Assembly: GCF_000092785.1 (NCBI RefSeq)
Contig: NC_014225.1
Coordinates: 1,563,340 to 1,627,339 of the forward strand
DNA length: 64,000 bases
Origin: Waddlia chondrophila WSU 86-1044
GTDB lineage: Bacteria > Chlamydiota > Chlamydiia > Chlamydiales > Waddliaceae
Reading direction: 5' to 3'
This document shows, piece by piece, positions 35,507-45,037 of the stretch. Position 1 is the first letter of the stretch, and each line of letters starts with the position of its first letter. The notes beneath the pieces are model-generated. The model searched no databases, was not told the DNA's origin, and worked only from the letters and a program-made list of their open reading frames with translations. Position numbers and translations under genes: made by a program.

Positions 35507-36085
35507 TTACCAGCTATAGACAACGTAATCAACGATTTTTTGTGCTAAAACGGCGCTTAAGGGGCGAATCACCGCTTCTCTAGCCGATTCCATATTAGTC
35601 AGCTGTCCCAAAGAAGTTTGATTGATTCCATCAGGGCTGAAATAGTAATCATGGTCAAAATCATAACTCGCTCGAATTCTCCCAGGACCAAGTTTAACAC
35701 ATCCTGTACATGATTCTATGACGGTAACTTCAGCAATTACAATCAATCTTGTCTCATTGGGAATAACAGAATTACCTGTTCGACACCTACCATCTTGATC
35801 GTCATATCCGTCATCGTCATCAGGGCCTTGCTGATAGCCAATATTTTGCTCAAAAAGATCAACAATATTCACTTTCAAACATAAATCTGCAGAGCGATTG
35901 CGATACGCAAAAGCACCGGACCTACTCATCTCTTTGATCAGCGCATTTGTCATCTCCCCTGTACGATCACCGCAAATGTATGGAATTGAAATTGTCTGAT
36001 AAGTTGCCAACTGCGATCCCCTGCCTAATTGATAACCACAACCTGTAGAGAAAATAATTAGAAAAGCATAAATGTACCGCGTCAT
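35507..36085 (-). CDS. LptE-like LPS-assembly lipoprotein
   Basis: A 192-residue lipoprotein. The signal peptide ends in a lipobox with cysteine (IIFSTGCGYQLG), and CGYQL is typical of LptE. The body has TISIPYICGDRTGEMTNAL, then strands including DLCLKVNIVDL and TRLIVIAEVTVIE and a final helix with REAVIRPLSAVLAQKIVDYV, the usual LptE pattern. An Asp/Gly-rich loop (QQGPDDDDGYDDQDG) is unusual. LptE plugs LptD at the outer membrane. It overlaps the BamD-like gene by four bases (ATGA), and lptB lies further along in the window. Confidence 0.72.
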   Translation of the reverse strand: MTRYIYAFLIIFSTGCGYQLGRGSQLATYQTISIPYICGDRTGEMTNALIKEMSRSGAFAYRNRSADLCLKVNIVDLFEQNIGYQQGPDDDDGYDDQDGRCRTGNSVIPNETRLIVIAEVTVIESCTGCVKLGPGRIRASYDFDHDYYFSPDGINQTSLGQLTNMESAREAVIRPLSAVLAQKIVDYVVYSW

Positions 36086-37125
36086 ATCGAATCACTGACA
36101 AATTCAATCTCTTCCATAAGATCGGGAAACTCTTCCATGCCTTCCTTCTCCTCTTTGCCAGAATGGGGAGCTTCAATCAAAGCTGCCGGACAAAGGGAAG
36201 AAAGCCTGGAACGGCTTCTCCCGGCAATAACTGTCTCAGGAAACTCCAAAGACGCTTTTTGATAATAAATGACAGCCGCTCTAGGTTGGCTGATTCTTTC
36301 ATAGAAAACAGCAATCTCATAGAGAGCCGACGCATACATCTCTTTCAAGCGCAGGTAATCGGCACGGGCAACGTCCAATCCAGCATCTCGAGGAAAATCA
36401 GCTTCGAAACGCTTTAAATTCATCTGAGCAAAGGCGATAAGATCAGGATTTTGCTTTTCTCTCTTTGCTTGATCGATATACACTTTCATAATCCGCATAT
36501 AAGAATCGGGAGCCAGCTCATTTTTTGGGAAACGGCGGATAATCGTTTGAAACGCACTGACACTGTCGCGAAACTCCCCCATATGCCACAGCAAACAGGC
36601 TTTTGAATATAAAGCATGAATTGTTAATTCATCCCCTGGCATCGAAGCGATCACTTCGTCATAAATCTCCAATGCCAGATCTTGTCCATTAGCCCATTTA
36701 GGGAAAAATCGAGAACCGCGGTAGTGCCTTCTGGCACCCTTCCTGAATTGCTCTGCAATTGTAAATTTATACTCAACAGCTTCATGAAAAAAACGAGGAT
36801 TCGACTGACTGGATAAATATCCGTTAAACGCACAGTTAGCTAAATCGAACTCACACAACTTGTAGTAGGACATTCCCAGGTAGAAAAAAGCATCCTGCCC
36901 ATAAGAAGTATTAGGAAAATTGTGGGAAACAATATGCAAATGTTTCACTGCCAGAGTCATATCTCCATGATGAAAGGCGTTCATTCCAAGCTCAAAGTGA
37001 TCTGCCGCCGAAAGATAAGGAGTATCCTCTTTTCTCGTCAGTTCTCCATCGTGATAAATAAATGCAGCATTTGCCTGTCCGACCAACATGCACAAAAGCA
37101 ACAGAGTTAGAAAAGGGATTCTCAT
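36082..37125 (-). CDS. BamD-like tetratricopeptide protein, exported
   Basis: Exported protein of 347 residues with a cleavable signal peptide (LTLLLLCMLVGQANA). It has at least four TPR-like helix pairs: HFELGMNAFHHGDMTLAVKH, AFFYLGMSYYKLCEFDLANC, YSKACLLWHMGEFRDSVSAF and ALYEIAVFYERISQPRAAVI. The arrangement is that of BamD/ComL, the scaffold of the outer-membrane beta-barrel machine. The lipobox cysteine of classic BamD is not evident at the cleavage site. The C-terminus is acidic (SGKEEKEGMEEFPDLMEE). It is co-transcribed with the LptE-like gene. Confidence 0.75.
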   Translation of the reverse strand: MRIPFLTLLLLCMLVGQANAAFIYHDGELTRKEDTPYLSAADHFELGMNAFHHGDMTLAVKHLHIVSHNFPNTSYGQDAFFYLGMSYYKLCEFDLANCAFNGYLSSQSNPRFFHEAVEYKFTIAEQFRKGARRHYRGSRFFPKWANGQDLALEIYDEVIASMPGDELTIHALYSKACLLWHMGEFRDSVSAFQTIIRRFPKNELAPDSYMRIMKVYIDQAKREKQNPDLIAFAQMNLKRFEADFPRDAGLDVARADYLRLKEMYASALYEIAVFYERISQPRAAVIYYQKASLEFPETVIAGRSRSRLSSLCPAALIEAPHSGKEEKEGMEEFPDLMEEIEFVSDSI

Positions 37126-37183
37126 GATGACACCTCAAATGAATTGGTGACCATTTTATGAGACATCAAAAATGATGGCAAGA

Positions 37184-37247
37184 TTAAAAAAAGTTACCGC
37201 AGGCCGGAGGGTAGAGGGAGGAGGAGGAAAAAAGGGCGGCCTGCGGT
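37184..37247 (-). terminator. Intrinsic terminator downstream of dnaE with polypyrimidine loop
   Basis: On the minus strand ACCGCAGGCCG (37237-37247) and CGGCCTGCGGT (37196-37206) form a perfect 11-pair GC-rich stem, followed by AACTTTTTTT. The 30-base loop is almost pure C/T on the transcript strand. It ends dnaE transcription about 120 bases past the stop codon. On the plus strand the loop is a homopurine tract. Confidence 0.75.
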
Positions 37248-37369
37248 GAAACTGTTATACAAAAACCTAAACAATGTTCCTTCGTAATCTAAAGTAAGGA
37301 TGTTTTGCACTTTAACTTTTCGGTAAGTTATACCAATGATTTCTTGTTTTGACAAGAACTTTTTCAAGA

Positions 37370-40300
37370 TCACCGCCAACTAAATTTTTCTAATTTTTCT
37401 TTTAACTCCGGAGTCCATTCCACTCCCCAAGGTTGATCGATATGTAAAGCAGCCAAACTCCGACCATCCACCATAAAATCGATTTGCACAGGATTTTTAC
37501 CTCTACTGGATTCGAACAGTTTTTTTATTTCAAGAATATGGCTTAACCGTGTTTTATCCGCATCTAGCTTCAAAGAAACTTTTTCGATCTCCACTTTAGG
37601 CTCCTCTTTTTTCTTTTGATTGGACCTGCTTCTTCTATTTTTCGAATGGCTTGCACGTGCCGCCATGAATTTTGCGCGATCAAACGCCTGATCGCACTCC
37701 TTGACTGTAGCCTCGTTTGCCTGAGTCAGATCGTCAAACCAACGACAAGAAAGGCGTAAACTCCCCTCACTGCGATCAACTTCGAGTACAGCGTAAAGCA
37801 GTTGGTTTTCTTTGATTAACTGATGCTTTTCCTCATACATCTCAGGCCAGATCGGAAGCTCAAAACTCTCAATGCCATCGCTAACCATGAGGATCGCAAA
37901 TTTTCTTTGCGACTTGGAAGAAAAAAGAGTCCGCACAGTCTCAACTAAAAAAGCTGATCGGAAAACAGTCTGATGATCCAAGGTTTCAACATTACGCAAC
38001 GCAATGCAAGATAACCGCTCGAGAATATCTTTAAAGCTGTTCATGGGGTGGCCGGTAAGGAAGAATCCTAATAACTCTTTTTCTTTTAAGTAGATCTGTC
38101 GACTGGGTGTGGGCATGTTCACTTTAGGCGGCTCGGCGAACAAATTTTCATTATTTTCCCCCATTAATTCAAACAATGAACGCACACCGGCTTTTTCCTC
38201 TTTTTTTTCCTTCATTGCCGATTCAAACATCGGTTCTACGCTCATGCGCAGCTGATCGCGCGACCATCCGGTGAAATCAAAACATCCTGCTTCAACAAGA
38301 TTTTCTATCACCTTTTTACCAACTTTACTAGAATCAATCCGCTTGATGAATTGATACAAACTTTCAAAACGCCCCCCCTTTTCCCTCTCCGCAACGATCG
38401 CTTCAACAACTGAAGTTCCCACCCCCTTAATCCCGCTCATGGCAAAACGAATCCCTTCTTTAGAAGCCATGAATGTGGTTCCTGCTTCGTTCACGTCGGG
38501 AGGAAGCATTTTGATCTGCATCGCCTGGCACTCGCGAATAAATTTCGAAAGCTTAGTCAGATCGTGCCTGTCGCATGTCATCAAAGCCGCCATCCACTCT
38601 TCCGGATAATTCGCTTTCAAGAATGCTGTCACATAGGCAATGTAACTGTAAGCTGCAGCATGAGACTTGTTAAATCCATAAGCGGCAAATTTTTCCATTT
38701 TGTCGAAAATGTTCATCGATACATTTTCAGAGATTCCGTTTTCAAGCGCTCCAAGCCTAAATTTTTCCCTTTGCGCAGCCATCTGTTCAGCATCTTTCTT
38801 ACCCATTGCCCGACGAAGCACATCCCCTTCTCCAAGGGAATAGTTAGCAAGCTTCTGCGCAATCTGCATCACTTGCTCCTGATACACCATGATCCCGTAA
38901 GTCTCTGCTAAGATCTCCTTCATCCATGGATGATCGTAATCAATCTCTTCCCGTCCGTGCTTCCGATTGATAAAAGAGGGAATCATATCCATGGGACCGG
39001 GACGGTAAAGCGCACTGACAGCAATGATCTCTTCAAATTTGTCCAGATGCAGCTGCCTTGCCAGATCCTGCATACCTCCGGACTCCAATTGAAATACTCC
39101 TAAAGTCTTTCCTTGGTTCAACAGATTAAATGCTTTTTCATTATCAAGCGGCAGGTTGACCCAGTCAATCTGTTCACCAACTCTCTCTTTGATCGCATTC
39201 ACACAAGTCTGAATCGCAGTCAAGGTCTTCAGCCCCAAAAAATCGACCTTCAACATGCCTACCTGTTCAGCGGGTTTCATCGAATACTGCGTTGCCGGCA
39301 TCTCAGCATCTTTTGCCACGCAAACGGGAATGTGGTTAACAAGAGGGTCGCCGCAAATAATGATCCCGGCAGCATGGATTCCAGTATTCCTTATGGAACC
39401 TTCCAATTTTTTTCCAAGATCAACTAAACGGCGAGTTTCCTCATCCTGTTCATAGAGTTGACGCAGATCATGATCTTTTTCCAAAGCCGTTTCTAATGTG
39501 ATATTCAGGTCATCAGGCACCAGCTTAGCAATCTCATTTACTTTCGCAAGGGGCACACTGAGGACACGCCCGACATCACGCAGCACCATTTTCGCTTTCA
39601 TCGTGCCAAAAGTGATGATCTGAGCGACATTGTCCTTGCCATATTTGTCGAGGGTATACTGGATCACATCCCCACGCCGATCCATGCAGATATCGACATC
39701 AATATCGGGATAAGAAAGCCTCTCCGGATTAATAAAACGCTCAAAGAACAAGTTGAATCTTAAAGGCTCGATATCTGTGATTCCAATCAGATAAAGCACA
39801 ATCGATCCCGCTCCGGAACCCCTTCCAGGGCCGACAGGAATCCCATGATTTTTTGCCCAATTGATAAAATCCCAAACAATCAGCAGATAATCGCACATCC
39901 CTTTTGGCGCGATCACGCTCATCTCCTCTTCCAGACGTTCATGAACCACTTCTAAAGGGTCTCTGTCGGGATAAACCTCTTTCACTTTTTCCAGCCTTTC
40001 CGGAGTATACCTCTTGGGTATCCCTTCGGCACACAGCTGCCTTAAGAATTTTTCAACGGACTCCACCCTCTCAGCATCTGTATATTCCGTATTCTCAATG
40101 GATGGAGGAACATATACTGGATAGTGTTTCGTTTCAAAATCCAGCTCCATGGTGCACTTGTCAGCGATTGCAAGCGTATTTGATAGTGCCTCGGGAAGAT
40201 CTTTGAAAAGCTCCCCCATTTCATCGGGAGATTTAAAATAAAACTCATGCGAAGAGTAAGTTCTTCTCTTAGGGTTGGGAACGCGGAATTTAGGGTTTCC

Positions 40301-41080
40301 CAGCGAATCTTTTTCCCAAATTTCTACAGGCTCGCCCGATTGCACATTGAGCAGAACCTCATGCGCCTGCCAATCCGAACGTTCGATATAGTGGCTGTCA
40401 TTTGTCGCAACATAAAGAATCCCTTTTCTTTCGGCAATTTCCAAAAGGGCATCATTCAAACGATTCTGCTTCTCGATATAGCCTTGGTACTGCTGAATAA
40501 GCCACGATTCTTGATACATGCCGCCTTCATGAAGACTTGCTTCCGACATGGGATGGCGCTGCAATTCAATGTAAAAATCTTCACCAAACACCTCTAAATA
40601 CCAATCGGCCAAACGGTCGCACTCATCGCCGGCCCCATCAAGAATTGCCTGTGAAAGCTTCGAACTCATGCACCCAGAAAGGCAGATAAGACCTCGGCTA
40701 CGCTCCTTTAAAAGCTCCATATCGATTCGGGGGAAATAATAGAATCCTTCTAAAAATCCCCGGGAGCTCAGGGCGCAAAGGTTGTGATACCCCTCATCGT
40801 TTTTCGCCAGAAGCGTTTGATGGAAAGCTGCACGCTCTCCCCTCTCCTTTTTTTTCTCTAAGCGGGAATTCGGAGCAATGTACACTTCACACCCGATAAT
40901 CGGCTTCACCCCATTTCCCTTGCAAGACTTGTAAAAGTCAACCGCGCCGAATAAATTTCCATGATCTGTTAACGCGACAGCTGGCATGCCGAACTCTTTT
41001 GCTTTTGCTGCAATCGCCTTCACAGATGCAGAAGCATCAAGGATCGAGTACTGCGAATGGACATGCAAAGGAACAAACAT
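37370..41080 (-). CDS. dnaE: DNA polymerase III alpha subunit
   Basis: Replicative polymerase of 1236 residues, the usual DnaE1 size. The N-terminal PHP domain has HVHSQYSILDA and PAVALTDHGNLFG. The palm carries GPGRGSGAGSIVLYLIGITD and YPDIDVDICMDRRGD with the catalytic aspartates, followed by the fingers with VYQEQVMQIAQKLANYSLGEGD. Helix-hairpin-helix, OB-fold and C-terminal tau/clamp-binding regions follow; the Arg/Lys-rich stretch SHSKNRRSRSNQKKK near residue 1150 is a lineage-specific linker. Only 14 bases separate it from uhpC upstream, so the two share a transcript. Confidence 0.98.
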   Translation of the reverse strand: MFVPLHVHSQYSILDASASVKAIAAKAKEFGMPAVALTDHGNLFGAVDFYKSCKGNGVKPIIGCEVYIAPNSRLEKKKERGERAAFHQTLLAKNDEGYHNLCALSSRGFLEGFYYFPRIDMELLKERSRGLICLSGCMSSKLSQAILDGAGDECDRLADWYLEVFGEDFYIELQRHPMSEASLHEGGMYQESWLIQQYQGYIEKQNRLNDALLEIAERKGILYVATNDSHYIERSDWQAHEVLLNVQSGEPVEIWEKDSLGNPKFRVPNPKRRTYSSHEFYFKSPDEMGELFKDLPEALSNTLAIADKCTMELDFETKHYPVYVPPSIENTEYTDAERVESVEKFLRQLCAEGIPKRYTPERLEKVKEVYPDRDPLEVVHERLEEEMSVIAPKGMCDYLLIVWDFINWAKNHGIPVGPGRGSGAGSIVLYLIGITDIEPLRFNLFFERFINPERLSYPDIDVDICMDRRGDVIQYTLDKYGKDNVAQIITFGTMKAKMVLRDVGRVLSVPLAKVNEIAKLVPDDLNITLETALEKDHDLRQLYEQDEETRRLVDLGKKLEGSIRNTGIHAAGIIICGDPLVNHIPVCVAKDAEMPATQYSMKPAEQVGMLKVDFLGLKTLTAIQTCVNAIKERVGEQIDWVNLPLDNEKAFNLLNQGKTLGVFQLESGGMQDLARQLHLDKFEEIIAVSALYRPGPMDMIPSFINRKHGREEIDYDHPWMKEILAETYGIMVYQEQVMQIAQKLANYSLGEGDVLRRAMGKKDAEQMAAQREKFRLGALENGISENVSMNIFDKMEKFAAYGFNKSHAAAYSYIAYVTAFLKANYPEEWMAALMTCDRHDLTKLSKFIRECQAMQIKMLPPDVNEAGTTFMASKEGIRFAMSGIKGVGTSVVEAIVAEREKGGRFESLYQFIKRIDSSKVGKKVIENLVEAGCFDFTGWSRDQLRMSVEPMFESAMKEKKEEKAGVRSLFELMGENNENLFAEPPKVNMPTPSRQIYLKEKELLGFFLTGHPMNSFKDILERLSCIALRNVETLDHQTVFRSAFLVETVRTLFSSKSQRKFAILMVSDGIESFELPIWPEMYEEKHQLIKENQLLYAVLEVDRSEGSLRLSCRWFDDLTQANEATVKECDQAFDRAKFMAARASHSKNRRSRSNQKKKEEPKVEIEKVSLKLDADKTRLSHILEIKKLFESSRGKNPVQIDFMVDGRSLAALHIDQPWGVEWTPELKEKLEKFSWR

Positions 41081-41094
41081 TTTGTGAAGACCCT

Positions 41095-42447
41095 CTAAGC
41101 TGTTGCAGGCTCAGGCTCAACAGAAACTTCATATTTGAAGACTCCCCATAAAGGAAGCAGCAAAAGAGCTGCCATCAAGGCGCAAACAACCATTCCGATA
41201 AAAAATCCTTCCCAGCCATGCTCTTGCGTCAATTTTCCAAAAGGATAGCCAGCAACAGCTGCCCCCATATATGCAAAGCAGCCGATAAATCCGGTTGAAG
41301 TCGCAGCAGCTTTCTTATGGGATAATTCCGCAGCAGCAACGCCGATCAGCATTTGAGGGCCAAAAATCGAAAAGCCTACAAAAAACATCGCCATTGAATC
41401 AAGCAATGGAAAGCCTTCGGGAATCACCCAAAAAAAACTCAAAGACAAAAGCATCCCCAGTGTGAACAAGACGTTGACAGGTCCTCTTCTTGCAGCGAAA
41501 AGACGGTCTGAAGACCAACCGGCAAACAAACTGCCGAAGAAACCTCCCACTTCGAACATGGAAACACAGCCATTTGCTCCGATGCGGCTATACCCTTTGG
41601 TTTCCAAAAGATACAGGGCAGTCCAGTCATTGACTGCTGTGCGGACAGCATAAACGAAAAAATAGGCGGCGGCCAAAAGCCAGATGTATTTATTTTTAAA
41701 AATGTAGTCGACTAAAATTTCCTTAGTCGATAAGTTCTCCTCCGCCCCATCTTTCTTTGCATTCGGAGGATAGTCATTGCGAAATTTTTCTATAGAAGGA
41801 AGTCCCAACGACTGTGGAGTATCCCTTAATCGATCCAACAGGAAGAAACTTCCGAATATACAAAGAACTCCCGGAAGAAACATTGCATAACGCCAGCCAA
41901 AATAAAGGCAAGCTCCGACAACCCAAGGGATCAGAAACGCCCCGACATTGTGCGAAACATTCCAGGAAGACCACCAAACTCCCCTTTCCGACTGCGAGTA
42001 CCAATGCGTTAAAAACCGCGCGCAAGGAGGCCACCCAAACCCTTGGAACCAACCATTCAATCCCCAAAAAACGGCAAACATCAAAAGCGAGGAAGAGAGC
42101 CCGAAACAAATATTGAACACCCCCGTCATAAAAAGACCGAAAGCCATAAAGTACCTGGGATTTGAGCGATCCGACAAAATACCGGAAGCAAATTTGCTCA
42201 CCCCATATGTGATCGACAAAATGCTGGCAAGCAAACCTAGTTGGCTTTTGTCATACCCAAGATCTTCGATAAGCCCGGGCATAGCAAACGTGAAGCTTTT
42301 TCGGGTAAAATAATAAAGAGCATAGCCGATGAACATTGAGTAGATAATGCGAATGCGCCAGTAGTTGTACTTCGTTTTCACAACTTCTGGATCTTTAATT
42401 TCGTCAATGTAAGGTGCAGGCTTAAATAGACTCAAAATAGAATTCAA
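41095..42447 (-). CDS. uhpC: Hexose-phosphate:phosphate antiporter (UhpC-like)
   Basis: Twelve-helix MFS transporter of the organophosphate:Pi antiporter family, 450 residues. Family sequence includes YWRIRIIYSMFIGYALYYFT, RKSFTFAMPGL, SKFASGILSDRSNPRYFM and GWPPCARFLTHWYSQSERG. Chlamydia uses this protein (CT544) to import host glucose-6-phosphate in exchange for phosphate, bypassing a full hexose-phosphorylation route. Co-transcription with dnaE (14-base gap) repeats the chlamydial order. Confidence 0.93.
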   Translation of the reverse strand: MNSILSLFKPAPYIDEIKDPEVVKTKYNYWRIRIIYSMFIGYALYYFTRKSFTFAMPGLIEDLGYDKSQLGLLASILSITYGVSKFASGILSDRSNPRYFMAFGLFMTGVFNICFGLSSSLLMFAVFWGLNGWFQGFGWPPCARFLTHWYSQSERGVWWSSWNVSHNVGAFLIPWVVGACLYFGWRYAMFLPGVLCIFGSFFLLDRLRDTPQSLGLPSIEKFRNDYPPNAKKDGAEENLSTKEILVDYIFKNKYIWLLAAAYFFVYAVRTAVNDWTALYLLETKGYSRIGANGCVSMFEVGGFFGSLFAGWSSDRLFAARRGPVNVLFTLGMLLSLSFFWVIPEGFPLLDSMAMFFVGFSIFGPQMLIGVAAAELSHKKAAATSTGFIGCFAYMGAAVAGYPFGKLTQEHGWEGFFIGMVVCALMAALLLLPLWGVFKYEVSVEPEPATA

Positions 42448-42654
42448 AACATCAATCCCCTTCTTTTTCCCGGGTACCAGTGAATATTTTAACCTGCTTA
42501 ATAAATTTCATTCAAGACTTTTCTGCAAGTTAAAAATATTATTTTATCTCCAGCCTTTTAGATCGACTTTATGCTTCACACTTTAATTGAGATATGCTAG
42601 AAGATTCCCGATACAAGAAAACTTGCGCATATACGAGGCTTTAGATAAAACATC

Positions 42655-44979
42655 ATGATCAAGTTGACACTTAATCCTGATCAGGAATCCAAAGTGATCA
42701 CTTTAGATAAAGAAGTGATTGTCATTGGCCATTCCAACGCGGATCATGTCGACCTTCCGATGGATATTCCAGGCATTTGCGCAAGGCATGTCGTCATCGA
42801 AGAACAAAATGAGCGCTTTGTCGTTATCAATGCAGCCAACGACCCATTTACCTCTCTGAACGGTCTGCCTTTTGGAAAAAAACCACTAAAAAACTACGAT
42901 CAAATCGAGATTGGTGAAAATAAAATTAAATTTGAATTCATTGAAGACGACGCGCCTACGACTCAAACGGTGGAAAAACAGGAAGACGTCCCTGATGAAA
43001 TTGACAAACTTTTAAAGGAAGTTGAAGAGCTTTCAAAGCCGTCTCTTGAAACAGCCCCTCCGCCGTCTTTGCCAGCGATTGAAGACCAAAAAGCAGAAGA
43101 GGAAGAAGAAGAGGCCGAATCGCTTTCTTCCAAGAAATACTATCTCAGGGACTTTGACGATGAATCAGAACAGTGGTCAGAAGATCGCCTGGAAGCAAAC
43201 AACATTTACTCGCCAGGCAGAGAAAGCTTTGCTGACTCTTGGAAAATGCTTGCAGGACTCCTTCTTGCAATCATCGCTTTAGGCGCAGTAATCTGCAGCG
43301 GAGTTTATTTCCGGGCCAGCGGCAAAAATAGCCAGGAAGAGAAAAAGATCGCAGCGGGAATCGCAGATATCGCGATGGCGATGACTCATGCCAAACTCAA
43401 CCACATCACGCCAAACAAACAAAACTGGTCTGATCCTAATTTCATCCGCAACAACCTTGCTCAAGTTCTTTCTCCCAACTTGCATACCCAAGCGCAAATC
43501 GACAGCGAAGGGCAGTTTACCAAATACCCCTACCGTTTAAGAGTATATACAAGCCGCAGCCTGGATCAATTCATCGTGATTGCCCAGCCAGCTCCCAATC
43601 TCATGCAGTGGCTTGTACACAAAAAAACGCTTGTCGTCGACTCCTCCACTATGGAAATGCGAAAAATTTCTGATTTGAAAGCATTAAATAGATTATTAGC
43701 CAATCCCGATCCCTTAGAAGGCAGCAACGGCGAAGATATTCATCACCTCATTAAAGAGGGGGGATTGATGTCGCTCAATTCATTGGCAGGACACAAAAAC
43801 CATTGGGGGTTTTCTCCTCCCAAAACACTTGGGTTTATCCGCCCTGGCGCAGAAAATTACATCTATAACGCGCCACGCTACTACCCTTTTGGTGAAGAAC
43901 TTTTACGAAAAGCCATTCAGCTATACAAAAACTCAAGCAGCCCAAGCGATGTTGCGATTATCCAAGATGAAATGGACGAAATTTCAAATTTTCCCAACAT
44001 CGTTCTCTATACATCCGAGGGGCTGCAAATGGCAGTAGAAGCGCAAAAAGCTCTAAACACGTTCGCTCCAAACAGCAAGTTCTTGGTCGCCTATGTGAAA
44101 TTCAATCCAAAAGGATTTGTTGCCAGCAGCCACTTGCTTATCAATGAAGAAAGGAGAGAAATCGCCTTTCTTCCATCGCCAAGAACCGAATTATCGACAT
44201 TTTTCCCAACTTCAAGCGAGATGGAGCAAGAACCTGATTTCCTCTCGCTAAGTCCTATAGAAGACTCTCTCCTCATTGCAGAGAAAACAGCTTCTGATGA
44301 CACTGACTTGCAACATCCGTTATATTTGCAACTAAAGGCATCCCACCAAGAAAGAAAGCATGCATTAAACGCAATCAGCAGGAAAATGCTCGAACTGCTT
44401 AACCAGCAGAACAACGCACTTCTTCCTGAATTTGAACCCTCTTTTTCAGAGCTTTTGTCTGAATACCTAAAAACGAGCCTCCACTATCAACAAAAAATTA
44501 TTCAAAAACTTGCTAAACTTTATCAAGAGCATACCGATATGCCTTTAGAGGAGTTCGTCAAGTATGTGGATCAGGCCCAGCTTTCCTCTTTTGCGCAAGC
44601 TGCGCTTGATGATCAACCCACTCAACGACTTACACAAGAGGAAATTGAGGAAATTTTTGAAAAAATCGACAGGGCGGAGTCTCTCCACGAATTGGAGCAT
44701 GTGTCCGAACAAGCCGCTCAAACCCTGACGCTGGAAAACCTTCCAGACACAAATTCTCTCATTCAATTCCAAGAGAAGGTGCGCACCCACACATTGAACC
44801 GACTACAGTTTTTACTTTTCTCTCCGAAAAGCCTTTATGCAACCGAACCGCTTGACGAAAGAGATAGAGGCGTCCTCATCAACATTCTTGAAAATTCCTG
44901 GATCAGCGATCCAGGGGAAAAAGATTATTTTCTCAGCGAATTCGACCATCTGATAGAAGAATTTGTGAAGTCAGGCTAG
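42655..44979 (+). CDS. Membrane protein with N-terminal FHA domain
   Basis: A 774-residue protein. Residues ~1-98 form a forkhead-associated domain (VIVIGHSNADHVDLPM, then ARHVVIEEQNERFVV and YDQIEIGENKIKFEF), a phosphothreonine-binding module. An acidic linker (KAEEEEEEAE, residues 143-152) leads to one transmembrane helix at ~200-221 (LAGLLLAIIALGAVICSG). A large soluble part of ~550 residues follows, probably periplasmic, with no family I recognise. Chlamydia's type III protein CdsD (CT664) also joins FHA domains to a single membrane helix, but it lies elsewhere and has a different C-terminal part. This gene sits between uhpC and hisS, which are adjacent in Chlamydia, so it looks like an insertion into the conserved order. 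Confidence 0.75.
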   Translation: MIKLTLNPDQESKVITLDKEVIVIGHSNADHVDLPMDIPGICARHVVIEEQNERFVVINAANDPFTSLNGLPFGKKPLKNYDQIEIGENKIKFEFIEDDAPTTQTVEKQEDVPDEIDKLLKEVEELSKPSLETAPPPSLPAIEDQKAEEEEEEAESLSSKKYYLRDFDDESEQWSEDRLEANNIYSPGRESFADSWKMLAGLLLAIIALGAVICSGVYFRASGKNSQEEKKIAAGIADIAMAMTHAKLNHITPNKQNWSDPNFIRNNLAQVLSPNLHTQAQIDSEGQFTKYPYRLRVYTSRSLDQFIVIAQPAPNLMQWLVHKKTLVVDSSTMEMRKISDLKALNRLLANPDPLEGSNGEDIHHLIKEGGLMSLNSLAGHKNHWGFSPPKTLGFIRPGAENYIYNAPRYYPFGEELLRKAIQLYKNSSSPSDVAIIQDEMDEISNFPNIVLYTSEGLQMAVEAQKALNTFAPNSKFLVAYVKFNPKGFVASSHLLINEERREIAFLPSPRTELSTFFPTSSEMEQEPDFLSLSPIEDSLLIAEKTASDDTDLQHPLYLQLKASHQERKHALNAISRKMLELLNQQNNALLPEFEPSFSELLSEYLKTSLHYQQKIIQKLAKLYQEHTDMPLEEFVKYVDQAQLSSFAQAALDDQPTQRLTQEEIEEIFEKIDRAESLHELEHVSEQAAQTLTLENLPDTNSLIQFQEKVRTHTLNRLQFLLFSPKSLYATEPLDERDRGVLINILENSWISDPGEKDYFLSEFDHLIEEFVKSG

Positions 44980-45037
44980 CCTATTTTCCACGGGATTGGT
45001 ATACTTTCAAGCAACATAATTTAGTTGATCAACACAT

